37,072 nt of DNA from Branchiostoma floridae. Its lineage: Eukaryota > Chordata > Leptocardii > Amphioxiformes > Branchiostomatidae. This document shows, piece after piece, positions 1 to 9,059 of this stretch; position 1 is the first letter of the stretch, and every line of letters starts with the position of its first letter. Under the pieces are notes generated by a model. That model had not been told where the DNA came from. It saw only the letters and a program-made list of their open reading frames with translations, and made no database searches. The translations under genes and the position numbers were made by a program. The stretch covers positions 34,083,501 through 34,120,572 of the forward strand of contig NC_049980.1 of NCBI RefSeq assembly GCF_000003815.2, given 5' to 3'.

Positions 1-59
1 TGCAGTACAGGACATGCTGTAACGCTAGTTCAGCTATATCTGTTGTATCTAAAATCGGG

Positions 60-245
60 ATATTCAGGGATATCAAGTGAACGTATGGTGGTTTCATACA
101 GCAATACCACACGCACCGACATCTACAAACACTCTTTTTTTCCCACGCACAATTCCCGAGTGGAATGCCCTGCCTGGCACGGTTGTAAGCGCTCCCAACG
201 TTGAGCACTTCCGTGCCAGGCAGGCGGCCTGCCCGCCCTAACCCG
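60..245 (+). mobile_element. LINE reverse-transcriptase C-terminal remnant
   Basis: The stretch from about 94 to 240 reads as the tail of a non-LTR retrotransposon reverse transcriptase. One frame gives a segment ending SFF, and the next frame continues with PRTIPEWNALPGTVVSAP and further residues to a TAA at 238-240. The pattern S-F-F-P-R-T-I-x-x-W-N-x-L-P followed by V-x-A-P-x-x-x-x-F is a familiar C-terminus of LINE reverse transcriptases. The two frames meet at a run of seven T (134-141), one base more than an open frame needs, so this copy is broken. The rest of the element would lie left of the window. The LINE clade cannot be told from this fragment. Confidence 0.6.
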
Positions 246-529
246 GGAGCCTCAGCTCCCCCCCCCTACTTTTGCCCCTCGCGGGGTCATTTGGGGGTAT
301 ATATGCAGATGCAGATACTTGCAAATATTGCAATTTGAAACCAACATCCGTCGACTTGATATCCCAAAACATCCCGTTTTTAAATACAACGGATATAGGT
401 TAACCCACGGATACAGGTCTAGCGTTACCCAAAACCCTGTTCTACTCCTGACGGACTTTTCTAGACTAACGCGCAAGAGCACAGATTAGTTCTGACATAA
501 ACAAGAACAAAATTTCTCATTCTTGTTCT
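246..529. other. Noncoding spacer, no gene seen
   Basis: This is probably the 3' untranslated part of the LINE remnant plus unique sequence. A C-run lies at 258-266. The reverse-strand open frame here (252-482) has no recognisable domain and no splice context, so I treat it as chance. Confidence 0.4.
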
Positions 530-926
530 TCTCAAGACTCCAAATGACTTGCATTGTAGAAAATCTATAAAGATATGCGTTCACACAAATATTATTGTTG
601 ACTGGCTACATGTTAGACAAAAAAAAAAAGAAAAAAATGTTTTTCACCTGTGGGTGCAAACAAATGAATACGAGCGTATAGATCTCTCTTTTCCAACCTT
701 GATCAAAAACGTAATATGTCTTTGAAGATTTTTTTCCGATGCCTTTCTTTCAATATGTATAAAACAAACCAAAACGATGACGTGTCTGTATGATTTGTCT
801 CGACTGGAAAACGTGCACTGTTTGCTACTCACTCAATATGATTTCCTTTCATCTTTGGTTTCTAATTTCTTTGTGTTTCGGACCCCGACAAAACCTGACA
901 AGTCGCACCATGCCAGGAGAGCAAAA
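530..926 (+). repeat. First, decayed copy of the lectin promoter/first-exon segment
   Basis: This segment is a diverged direct repeat of 1780-2450. Shared landmarks in the same order are GAAAATCT-TAAA near 561 and 1808, a TTTTTC-CTGTGGGTG-like block near 643 and 1925, CTTTCTTTCAATATGTA near 742 and 2213, CTCGACTGGAAAACGT near 799 and 2275, TTGTGTTTCGGMCCCC near 872 and 2362, and ACAAGTCGCACCATGCC near 897 and 2419. The ATG at 910 matches the proposed lectin start codon at 2432. After about nine codons, however, the reading runs into an AT-rich tandem repeat and loses the donor site seen in the second copy, so this exon looks dead. Confidence 0.7.
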
Positions 927-932
927 ACAGGA

Positions 933-1155
933 ATATGATATAATATCATCTGACATGACATTTTATGATATGATATGATATATGATATAATATCATCTGA
1001 CATGACATTTTATGATATGATATGATATATGATAAAATATCATCTAACATGACATTTTATGATATGATATGATATATGATATTATATCATCTGACATGAC
1101 ATTTTATGATATGATATGATATGATATTATATCATCTGACATGATATGATATGAA
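933..1155. repeat. 47-bp AT-rich tandem repeat
   Basis: About 4.5 copies of a 47-bp unit. The landmark TGACATGACATTTTATGATA starts at about 951, 998, 1045 and 1092, with a shorter last copy at 1137. The unit is itself built from ATGAT/ATATC pieces and can fold on itself. It replaces the end of the first-exon copy at 910. Confidence 0.85.
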
Positions 1156-1779
1156 ATGATTGATTCGGTAGCGATTCGGCGTCTTCTACTGTGCATAAGC
1201 CACTGCAATGTATTTCAGTGTTCGTGGATTGAACCAAAAGACCAATAACTATTATTCTTATAAATTAAATAATATATGATGTAGAACAATACAACATAAT
1301 ATGGTATACTCATTCCTACATTTCTATAGTTAATCTGACAGATGACGAATAAAGATGCATGAAAAAGTTAAAAAGAATGATAGTTTTCGGGTCCTGAATT
1401 GAAATTTTACTACATATTCTACCCAAAATAAAGAGGCAACAGACAGATATACCAATAGGTTTGTCGGAAAATAGGTTTGTCGACAGTAAACGGCTTTCCA
1501 CCATATTGATTAAGTTTCGCGTCCTGCGTTTCCTAGCGGAACTGTAGCCCTTCGGCCTGAGGCTGTCCGCCAACCTCCGAAATCGTAAAAGAAACTCCGG
1601 TCCGAGATCGAATTCGTTTATTTACGAGTTATTCCCAAGCATTTACCAAAACATCCATACAACAATTCAGTCTCCTTGTCAACCCTGATGTTCTGACATG
1701 TGTAAAGCTGGCTCCTGTAAATAACGCCCCCTGACAACTCTTAGCAATACTGCAGCACAGCATGGTTTGCCATATAGGG
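1156..1779. other. Spacer between the two first-exon copies, no gene seen
   Basis: No recognisable coding region or repeat boundary. A reverse-strand open frame of 85 codons (1316-1573) lacks any known motif and splice support. Confidence 0.4.
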
Positions 1780-2431
1780 TGTTGCCTCAAATGAAAATGT
1801 GTTGCAGAAAATCTCTAAATGTATGCACGTTAACACAAAACTTTTCCTTGTGTTGAGAGACTTCGCGTTGTGCGACGAACACGGAAAATTTTAGACGAAG
1901 AAACAATAATGAGAATTGTTTTTTTCCTCCTATGGGTGTATATCAATGGATTCAATATTAACCCTCATAATTCCAACCGATTCCATAATATCACCACATG
2001 ATTAGAATAATACAATAACGTGAATTGATTTAAAGAGATGTACCGATGCAACATGAGTAATGCTGAGGTATATACAATTCAGATATTTAGGTGTTCCAGA
2101 AAATCTTCATAAAGTCTCCATAACAATTTTATGTGGCGGTATTATGGCACGCAAGAAAGTATGAGAAAAACATGATGAAAAATAGAATGTATTGAAATGT
2201 TGTTTTCGATGCCTCTCTTTCAATATGTAACAAACAAACAAACAAAGAAAACGATTGCGTATTTATTTGATTTGACTCGACTGGAAAACGTTTATGTTTG
2301 CCACCCACGTACGACTTTACATCTATAACTTTGATTTCTTCATTTTTACATTTTATTTCTTTATTGTGTTTCGGCCCCCGCCTGACGCAGGGCGTGTATT
2401 TGTGCTGTGCAGGAACCGGACAAGTCGCACC
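1780..2431 (+). promoter_or_regulatory. Probable promoter/5' UTR of the lectin gene (second copy)
   Basis: This segment is duplicated from 530-909 and leads to the ATG at 2432. It has no clear TATA box at a fixed distance from the start. A CTGTGCAG at 2405-2412 could be a 3' splice site, so a further 5' UTR exon is possible. The conserved block GACAAGTCGCACC directly before the ATG is kept in both copies. The promoter assignment rests on position and duplication, not on recognised factor sites. Confidence 0.4.
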
Positions 2432-2471
2432 ATGCCGGGAGGGCAGCAGCAGTCACGGACTGGTGACACAG
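2432..2471 (+). CDS. Lectin exon 1 (start codon, 13 codons plus one base)
   Basis: ATG CCG GGA starts a short exon reading MPGGQQQSRTGDT and ending ACAG before GTGGAT, which is an acceptable but not strong donor. It ends in phase 1, which exactly fits exon 2 (the joined codon is GGC). The same ATG context exists in the decayed copy at 910. The start is chosen from this duplication and the phase match; another first exon cannot be excluded. Confidence 0.55.
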
Positions 2472-5400
2472 GTGGATATGGTTTTTTTAAATATCTTCTT
2501 TCTACACATGTCAGAGGCCAATGTTTATATATTAATCTATATAGTGAGAAATATAATGATTCAAATTACCCAGTGCATTGCTTGGTGTAACATTTGGTGT
2601 ATTTTCATTTAAAAAAAATCTTTTCCAAATAGCATCTAGCCGAGTCGTGGAGCTTGGATTTTATGACGATAGCTATTTCATTTCCGCTGGGGCCCAAGTG
2701 GTCAATGATCCCACTACCTGACCATAAGGATCAAGTGCGAACCCCGATTGGGGCATGGCCTAATGAGGGGTTGCATCTGACATTTCGGATGGTGAAATAA
2801 AGCCTCGTACATCAAACGTTAAGTTAAGTCCTCGGTTGTCACAAGTCGACACGTAGAAGAACATAAAATCATCCGTAAATTAGTTATACTTGGCTGAAAA
2901 CAACCAGTTTGGAACCCAGGATCAATATGAAACTTACTCGACTCTAAAACTGCCATATAATAAAATATTGTTACAGTAATATGATGCAAATTTAGGTAAC
3001 CACGAAGATTAAGCACTGTTTTCCCCAACCCTCAACGTTTCCAAACTGGCGTCTACGACAAAAAAAAAATGAGCCTGAAGAATTTTGTAAGGTTAAATGT
3101 ACAATACGAACGGAAGAGTGTTCATTTGACGCAGACTTATTTTCGTTGTTAATTTTCTAATAAGATTATATCATAATAGTTAGTAAATATTTTTATAAAA
3201 AGGTGTATCTTAACTTCAGAAAATCTGTAAGCGACTGTTATTCTAAATGCATAATGACTTATATAAAGCCTTGAGCAGAAGACTTTATACAAGCAAATTG
3301 TTCTTTTTTGCACCTGATACTCACAAAACTGTATGCGAATAAAAAAATGCATACCGACGGCACCATTTTAATTTGGTAATTTTCCCCAGGCAACATACCC
3401 ATTCAGCGGCCCCGCACTTTTCTAGTCCGCTATCAGCGTCCTGTTCTTGTCTCGCTTCTATAGTCCATTCCAAGACACCGTGCAGATGTTTGTTGCCATT
3501 GTTTACAATTGATTTTAAAGCTTTGTAAATATATGTCTAGGACATTTGATACTTCAGAAATATTTCTAACACTGTTTCAACTTTATAAATATTTCTTTGG
3601 TCCTGTAAAACTTTGGAAATATTCATGGTGTGGAATTGGATACTTCTAATGGTTTCTAAATGATGATAACAGCATTCTACTATTATTTACCATTTTCTAC
3701 CATTTTTTTGTAAATGGTTCAGTGGGCTGGGAAGATAGCAATTCACACATCCTTGCAAAGTATGGTTGGGTGCCATGCAACAATGGCCCACCACAAAGGA
3801 TCCATCAGTGCCCAGCATTTAAATCTAAAAATATACAGATGCAACAATAGGGCTTACTTTTATGGGGGCAATAAACTATTTTTACCATTTGGCAAAGTTT
3901 ACAAATATTTTGTAAATATTTGTAAATGTGAAATAATCACATAGAGTTTCCACAATTATTCTAAATAAAGATATTTTTGTACAGTTACTTTCAAAATGTT
4001 TCTAGAATATTCAAAGGAATTCAAATAGATGAGTATTTTGTTAGTCAATTTTTTGAAAAGAATTTAATTATTGTGGCTCAGATATTCTTTTATTCAAAAT
4101 AATTCAGACTAATTACAAATATCACCTAAAAACCCTCATGGTGACTTGGAATGGACTATTTACTGCATATGAAGTAAGTGGTTACTTGTGTAATTTTCCT
4201 CCGGAGCTCCAGGCACCACACCCGTGCAGCAGCCGCAGACTGATTGGCAGTCCATTGCGGACGCCGCTGCCAGTATACCCAACGCTTTGTACGTCTCCAG
4301 AGCAGGTAAAACGCTTTGTACGTCTCCAGAGCAGGTAAAACATTTTAATCCTACAGGTTTTGTCCTGCTCCTGTCCTATCCTTGCATTGTTGTGTCTGTT
4401 CAGATTCGTCGCACGATTGTTGTCCGATCATAAACTAATTGCATTCCTGATATAGTCGTGCGGGTCTTGTTACGGAAATGGGTGTCTTAGATCTTTGTCG
4501 GCGGTTGGTTCTGTCATAGGCCGCTTGCGCAAAACTTCCACGACATCAAAATCGTACGACAGCCTACACCAGTCACAAATGTGTTGTAAATTGTTGTTCA
4601 ACGTTTGAAAAATAATTCCTTGCTTTAAACTCTCGTGTACTCTAACAGACCGCACGTATCAGGACGAAGCGAGTCGCCACGGTGCCTTCTGTTCCTTCAT
4701 CCGCTCCCACCGAAGCTGCATCACAGCCTGCATTGCGCTGCTGCTTAGTATGGTTGCTGTTGGACTTGCCCCTCTGACGTTCATCAATAAAGAGGTAAAC
4801 ACCCCTCTACCACAGAGCCTGATGTATATCAATTCTACTTACACTGCTTCTGCTTTGTTAATTGAGTCTATCAAGCTAGAACTTTCTGCTTATTCATCCA
4901 GTTTTTCTATACGTTTGGTATTCTGACGTATGTTAATACATTTGCAGGAGATATCTCAACTGTCCACCACTGTTAACGTCTTCAAGCGCGACCAAGACGG
5001 CATGCGCCAACTGTCCGCTACTGTTGACGCCTTGAAGCGTGACCAAGACGATATGTCCGCCACTGTCGACGCCTTAAAGCGCGACCAAGACGACATGCGC
5101 CGACTGTCCACCGCTTTTGACGCCTTGAAGCGCGACCAAGACGACATGTCCGCCACTGTTAACGCCTTGAAGCACGGACAAGACGACGTGTCCACCACAG
5201 TTAACGCCTTAAAGCGTGACCAAGACGACATACGCCAGCTGTCCGCTACTGTTGACGCCTTGAAGCACGACCAAGCCGACATACGTCAACTGTCCACCAC
5301 TGTTGACACAATGAAACGTGATCAAGACAACATGTCCACCACTTTTGACGCCTTGAATCGCGACCAAGACGACATGTGCCAACTGCCCGCCACTGTGGAT

Positions 5401-8400
5401 GCCTTGAAGCGTGACCAAGACGACGTGTCCGCCACTGTTGACGCCTTGGCGGGCGACCTAGACGACATGTCCGCCACTGTGGACGCCTTAAAGCGCGACC
5501 AAGACGACATGCGCCGACTGTCCACCGCTTTTGACGCCTTGAAGCACGACCAAGACGACATACGCCAGCTGTCCGCCACTGTTAACGCCTTGAAGCACGT
5601 CCAAGACGACATACACCAACTGTCCGCCACTGTGAACGCCTTGAAACGTGACCAAGACAAAATGTCCACCACTGTTGGCACCTTGAAGCGCAACCAAGAC
5701 GATATACGCCGACTGTCCACCACTGTTGACGCCTTGAAGCGCGACCTTGATAAAGAGCGAAGCCGAACCACTACTTCGGAGCAGCGTCGTCACGAGATGA
5801 ACAAGACACCAGGTAAGTTGGGTTTGCAGTTGTTATATTTCACACCATACTAAGGTATGGAGGGAAATATATTGTCTTATGTCATGTCTCTTATTGTCCT
5901 TCGGCTTCTCCTTCTGATGTCAAATCTTCAAATGGTTTCAACTTTTTTTCATTTTTGGACCAAATTATCTGAAACTTGTCATGAGGCGGATTGAGTAAAT
6001 ACTTTTTGAATTAAGTTTTTTTTTTGGTCATCTTTAGACCATAAATGTATAATTGGGGCCCCTGTGCTCTGGTATCACAACCTAATGATGTGAAAGTTGG
6101 TACAGAGGTGCCTTGGACATATGCCCAAAGGAATATACTTTTTCATTGAGCTGGATTGAAATATGCTGTATTTGCTCACGAGCAAATGTTGGCCTTTCGA
6201 GCTGTACATAATTTGTTTGTAGAATGTTTTAATTGATTGATAAATTGTAACAAACTACAATAATTCCGGGTGTGAAACACCGTTTGCTTCGTTTGTGTGT
6301 GTTGCTTTGTGATCTGTCATATAACTATTCCTTCTTAGCCTGTTGTTAATGCAAAATGTTTTCCAGCATCCTGTCCTAAAGGTTACGCATTGTTCCGTGG
6401 AATCTGCTACAAGGCCTTCGACACACCTAAGACCTTCAGCGAAGCGGCCGCGGCCTGTGGTGAAGACGGCGGCACCCTCGCAATGCCCCGTGACGCTGAG
6501 ACCAACGCCTTCCTGATCTCCTTGCACAAGTCCGCGAGCCATTTTGGTCCCTTCTGGATCTGCCTGCACGATCGGCGCAAAGAGGGAAGCTTTGAGTGGG
6601 TGGATGGTTCTCCACTTGGGACGTACAACGCCTGGCTCCGCGACAACCGGAAAGCCTTGTACTAATTGCGGGCAGCGAAAATTGCCGTTATCTCTCCGAC
6701 AAATGGTTCGACAGCTCATGCGACTGGCCTTTTCGCTTCATATGCCAGGCTGTTCCAGGTACTTCTTATGACCGTACTAGGGCTGGGTACGGGACAGTGT
6801 ACCGGTGTGACAGCGTTCTCGCCCCCCCCCCCCGTGATCTCGCCCCCCCGGGGGCGAAATCACTAACGATCTCGCCCCCCCGGGGCGAAATCGCTAGCGA
6901 TCTCGCCCTCCCCGGCTAGTGATCTCGCCCCCCTACCTCGCCCCCCTTTAGCGATTTCGCCCCCCCCCCCAAAAAAAACGGGTTTACATGACATTTTAGA
7001 AGTTGATTGGTATAAATCACAAAATGCAGTTTCAGAATGATATAAGTACACGAGTTTGATACATAACTCCATTCATAGTATCAATAGTAACGTAATTACA
7101 TGGTAATAAGATAGTTGAACTTGTTTCAGACAAGGAGGGTTGGGTCCCTTGTATTCCCATTATTGCATATACCTGAGTCTTGACATAAGATGTATTTCAT
7201 TGTATTCACCTGTCCTCAAACAACCTATATATCTCCAATATGAAGTCTCTACCATGAAGTGACCACAAAAGAACTATGTAATGTCTTTATTAATTATGCA
7301 AATATTAGGTATTAATTAGAATAACGCACATTTTGGTATATGCACCAGGCCAAGGGATATCTTCACCTCCAACATGACTGTTTTTTCTAGTATTTAGGAA
7401 CTGATGCATTTACCCGTGTTTCTTAAGACTGGTACTTTACCAGTGTTTGTGTAGCATTTAGCAACAGCTATATCAACTTGCGCGTAGATAGTGTTTATAA
7501 TGAGAAACTATTATTCACGTGTGTTTTTGTTAGTGCTTTGGAAATGTTTCCAGCACAAGAAAGAAAACACTGTGACAAATTGAAAACATATAGCTGACGT
7601 ATTCCGTACCATAGACGGTGTTGATTTATACGTTCGCAGTAGCACTGTTTTTATGCCACCTCAGCTGCAAAAATTGTCTTTTTCATTTCAATGTCATGTT
7701 TGCACCGAACAATATAGTATCGACTTTCGAGGTATGACAGGCATCTTACGGTACGGTAATAAGGTGCCATAAGGTACCAGGTAACACACCATACACGTTA
7801 CTCCCCAGGTGCAGTATATTACCAGGTAGCGCACCTGTAATATGTAGTAACCAGCTGCTCTGGGGGGGGGGGGGGGCGAAAACCCTAAAGGGGGGCAAAA
7901 TCCCCGGGGGGGCGAGATCGCTGTCACACCGGTACAAAACCGGCTTTTCCTATTGGACCGGTCCGGAAAAACCGGACCTGAAAAAAATGGGTGAACCGGA
8001 TGCCTGATAAAAGCTCCTTGGTTGGACCTATTGGAAAATGAATAGATTATATCATCGGGGCATTCACACGTTTTGGGGCTTACTGGTCGAAGAAAATAAC
8101 AAGAGTGAAGTAGCGTTGAGTCTATATATAGTCGTTTCTACCAAGGTTTACAGCTAATCGTACAGACGCAGTTAGCCTTGTAGGGTTTAAAACGCCATTT
8201 GGAGTCGAATACTCCACAAACAGATTTCTCCCAAGTGAAAGGGAGCATTATTTTGAATTTTGTCCATTCACAAGTTTTCACATACTGAGTCAGGTCCAGG
8301 TTCAGGTCCGGACCTGGACCTGATCCTCTGGACCTGAACCGAACCTGAACCGGACCTGGACCTAAAGTTTCTGTACCGGTACCCAGCCTTAAACCGTACC

Positions 8401-8739
8401 ATTTCCTGAAAACCTTGTCTGGGAAACATGCATATCCCGCTGTTTATTATTTTTGCAGCACACTAGACATGTAAAACCCTTGTGGTGCTGGCAAAATTTC
8501 ACTATAGATTTTCCCAATTCCTTTTTGATCCTAAAGTAGGGGTACTGTTTTCCCTAAGCTACATTTTTGATCAATGATGTATAACTTTAAAGGGTTATTT
8601 GGAAGGAAAGTAACAAACGTAGCATAGTGAAAACAGTAACAACATATGCTTCCCAACATTTGTTAAATCATCATGCTAAAACGCATCACTCCACATCTCA
8701 CTCCTGCTATTTATTACATTTTATTCAGGACGTCCATAG
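2432..8739 (+). CDS. Type II membrane C-type lectin with coiled-coil repeat stalk (six exons, frameshifted)
   Basis: The gene model joins 2432-2471, 4213-4305, 4649-4794, 4948-5812, 6367-6758 and 8729-8739, with introns starting GT and ending AG and matching phases at every junction. The product has a cytoplasmic tail (about 1-66), one membrane segment (68-90), a coiled-coil stalk (94-381) and a C-type lectin domain from 382. Such lectins are surface receptors presenting a C-terminal lectin domain outside the cell. As read, the frame breaks after residue 471 and stops at TAA 6663-6665 (480 residues). The other frame resumes the domain from 6635 to its final CQAVP, consistent with one missing base. 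Positions matching the calcium-binding EPN and WND motifs read QPE and WFD, so classical sugar binding is unlikely even if the frame is intact. No signalling motif is visible in the tail. Ligand and role are unknown. Confidence 0.85.
2472..4212 (+). other. Lectin intron 1
   Basis: AT-rich intron. Around 3530-3990 short phrases such as TTTGTAAATATT recur irregularly. Sequence near 2700-2815, ending GGATGGTGAAATAAAGCCTCG, resembles a SINE body, but I could not place its ends. No coding exon was recognised. Confidence 0.5.
4213..4305 (+). CDS. Lectin exon 2 (cytoplasmic segment)
   Basis: Acceptor CTCCAG at 4207-4212 and donor CAG|GTAAAA at 4305/4306. The exon encodes about residues 14-44, including PQTDWQSIADAAASIPNAL, a soluble segment before the membrane anchor. 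It enters and leaves in phase 1. The phase match to exons 1 and 3 and the continuing open frame support it. The donor lies in a 29-bp tandem duplication that provides a second identical donor at 4334/4335. Confidence 0.8.
4282..4339 (+). repeat. 29-bp tandem duplication that doubles a splice donor
   Basis: Bases 4282-4310 are repeated exactly at 4311-4339. The unit contains the last codons of exon 2 and its GTAAA donor. Splicing at the second donor would add 29 bases, shift the frame and skip the membrane and lectin parts of the reading. Confidence 0.9.
4649..4794 (+). CDS. Lectin exon 3 (membrane anchor)
   Basis: Acceptor CTAACAG ending at 4648 and donor GAG|GTAAAC at 4794/4795. It encodes about residues 45-93. 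A basic, polar stretch with R, H and S is followed by a hydrophobic segment (about 68-90: SCITACIALLLSMVAVGLA, then PLTFI) and the polar NKE. Positive charges before the segment and the lectin domain after it indicate type II topology, with the N-terminus in the cytoplasm. The exon ends in phase 0, which fits exon 4. Confidence 0.9.
4948..5750 (+). repeat. Coding minisatellite, 42- and 51-bp units
   Basis: DNA-level tandem array of the stalk repeats, with units of 42 bp and of 51 bp (42 plus nine). All unit lengths are multiples of three, so copy-number change keeps the frame. Long open frames on the reverse strand here (for example 5322-5771) are by-products of the periodicity. Confidence 0.9.
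4948..5812 (+). CDS. Lectin exon 4 (coiled-coil repeat stalk)
   Basis: Acceptor TTTGCAG ending at 4947 and donor CCAG|GTAAGT at 5812/5813, which is a strong site. The exon encodes 288 codons (about residues 94-381), nearly all of it repeats of the pattern S-x-T-V-x-A-L-K-R-D-Q-D-D-M. I count about 17 repeats, some of 14 residues and some of 17, where three residues (RQL, RRL, HQL or CQL) are added. Hydrophobic V, L and M recur at heptad-like spacing, so a long parallel coiled coil carrying the lectin heads away from the membrane is likely. The last part, through ERSRTTTSEQRRHEMNK, is non-repetitive. Confidence 0.9.
5813..6366 (+). other. Lectin intron 4
   Basis: A 554-bp AT-rich intron with no repeat or coding signal recognised. 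It ends in the acceptor TTTTCCAG at 6359-6366. Confidence 0.7.
6367..6758 (+). CDS. Lectin exon 5 (C-type lectin domain, frameshifted)
   Basis: The exon completes a codon from exon 4 and opens with SCPKGYALFRGICYKAF, the usual start of a long-form C-type lectin domain with its first cysteine pair. Next come TFSEAAAACGEDGGTLAMP, the core strand FWICLHD (usually W-I-G-L, here with Cys for Gly) and GSFEWVDGS. After W (6633-6635) this frame reads nine more residues and stops at 6663-6665. From 6635 the next frame continues to SDKWFDSSCDWPFRFICQ and AVP, with the closing cysteines, then CCAG|GTACTT. A single G missing from a GG run explains both frames. The EPN site reads QPE and the WND site reads WFD. 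Confidence 0.88.
6770..8399 (-). mobile_element. hAT-type MITE in the last lectin intron
   Basis: The element runs from TAGGGCTGGG (6778) to CCCAGCCTTA (ending 8391), an inverted pair. It is flanked by 8-bp duplications GACCGTAC (6770-6777) and AACCGTAC (8392-8399), seven of eight matching, as expected for hAT transposons. The part from 7934 to 8391, read on the - strand, is homologous throughout to the complete element at 29124-29557, including arrays of CAGGTCC near one end and CCGGTTTTGTACCGGTAC near the other. Without the inner insertion it would be about 0.5 kb. It has no transposase and was probably moved in trans. It starts 19 bp after the exon 5 donor. Confidence 0.85.
6807..7927. mobile_element. 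Inverted-repeat element nested inside the hAT MITE
   Basis: The ends are GTGACAGCG-TTCTCGCCCC at 6807 and the inverted GGGGCGAGATCGCTGTCAC ending at 7927. Flanking ACCGGT at 6801-6806 and 7928-7933 fits a target duplication, although that word is palindromic, so the exact length is uncertain. Removing the element restores the TACCGGTACAAAA found uninterrupted in the relative at 29124-29557. The left end carries several copies of a short hairpin word of the type GATCTCGCC-C(n)-GGGGCGAAATC between 6828 and 6970. The middle is AT-rich and non-coding. The superfamily is not identified. Confidence 0.75.
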
Positions 8740-9055
8740 GTGTCAGGTGGAAGTCTCGCCACACCTGTACAGCGGCTCTCCGACCATCAGCAGGAAAACT
8801 AACCAGCGGACCGTAGTGCCTGGAATCATAGCAACAGTTCCAGATAGGACCTGCATCTGTCTGAGGCTGTACAGCGGCTCTCCGCAGTAAAACTAGCCAG
8901 TAAGAAGTAAATCCTGGAATGATAGGAATGGGAATGTACCCAAGTAGGACCTTGTTTTTTAAACACCGTTCTGGCTTTCTGGAGTGGGAAACTAATACAA
9001 AGGACTGAATGTATAGAATGTAATGAAGCACCAATAAATGGGCACCAAAGTGATG
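8729..9055 (+). other. Probable last lectin exon and 3' UTR with poly(A) signal
   Basis: Acceptor TTTTATTCAG at 8719-8728. Joined in phase with exon 5, the exon completes a Gly codon and then reads Arg, Pro and TAG (8737-8739), so almost all of it would be 3' UTR. AATAAA at 9033-9038 is a suitable poly(A) signal, giving an end near 9050-9060. A near-copy of GTACAGCGGCTCTCCG occurs twice (about 8768 and 8870). The alternative is that the mRNA reads through the exon 5 donor. Confidence 0.5.
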
Positions 9056-9059
9056 AATC

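Noticed and set aside
4956-5793. Long open frames on the reverse strand through the stalk exon (up to 149 codons)
   Set aside because: They arise from the periodic 42/51-bp repeat lacking stops in the antisense frames; no start context, splice sites or known motif.
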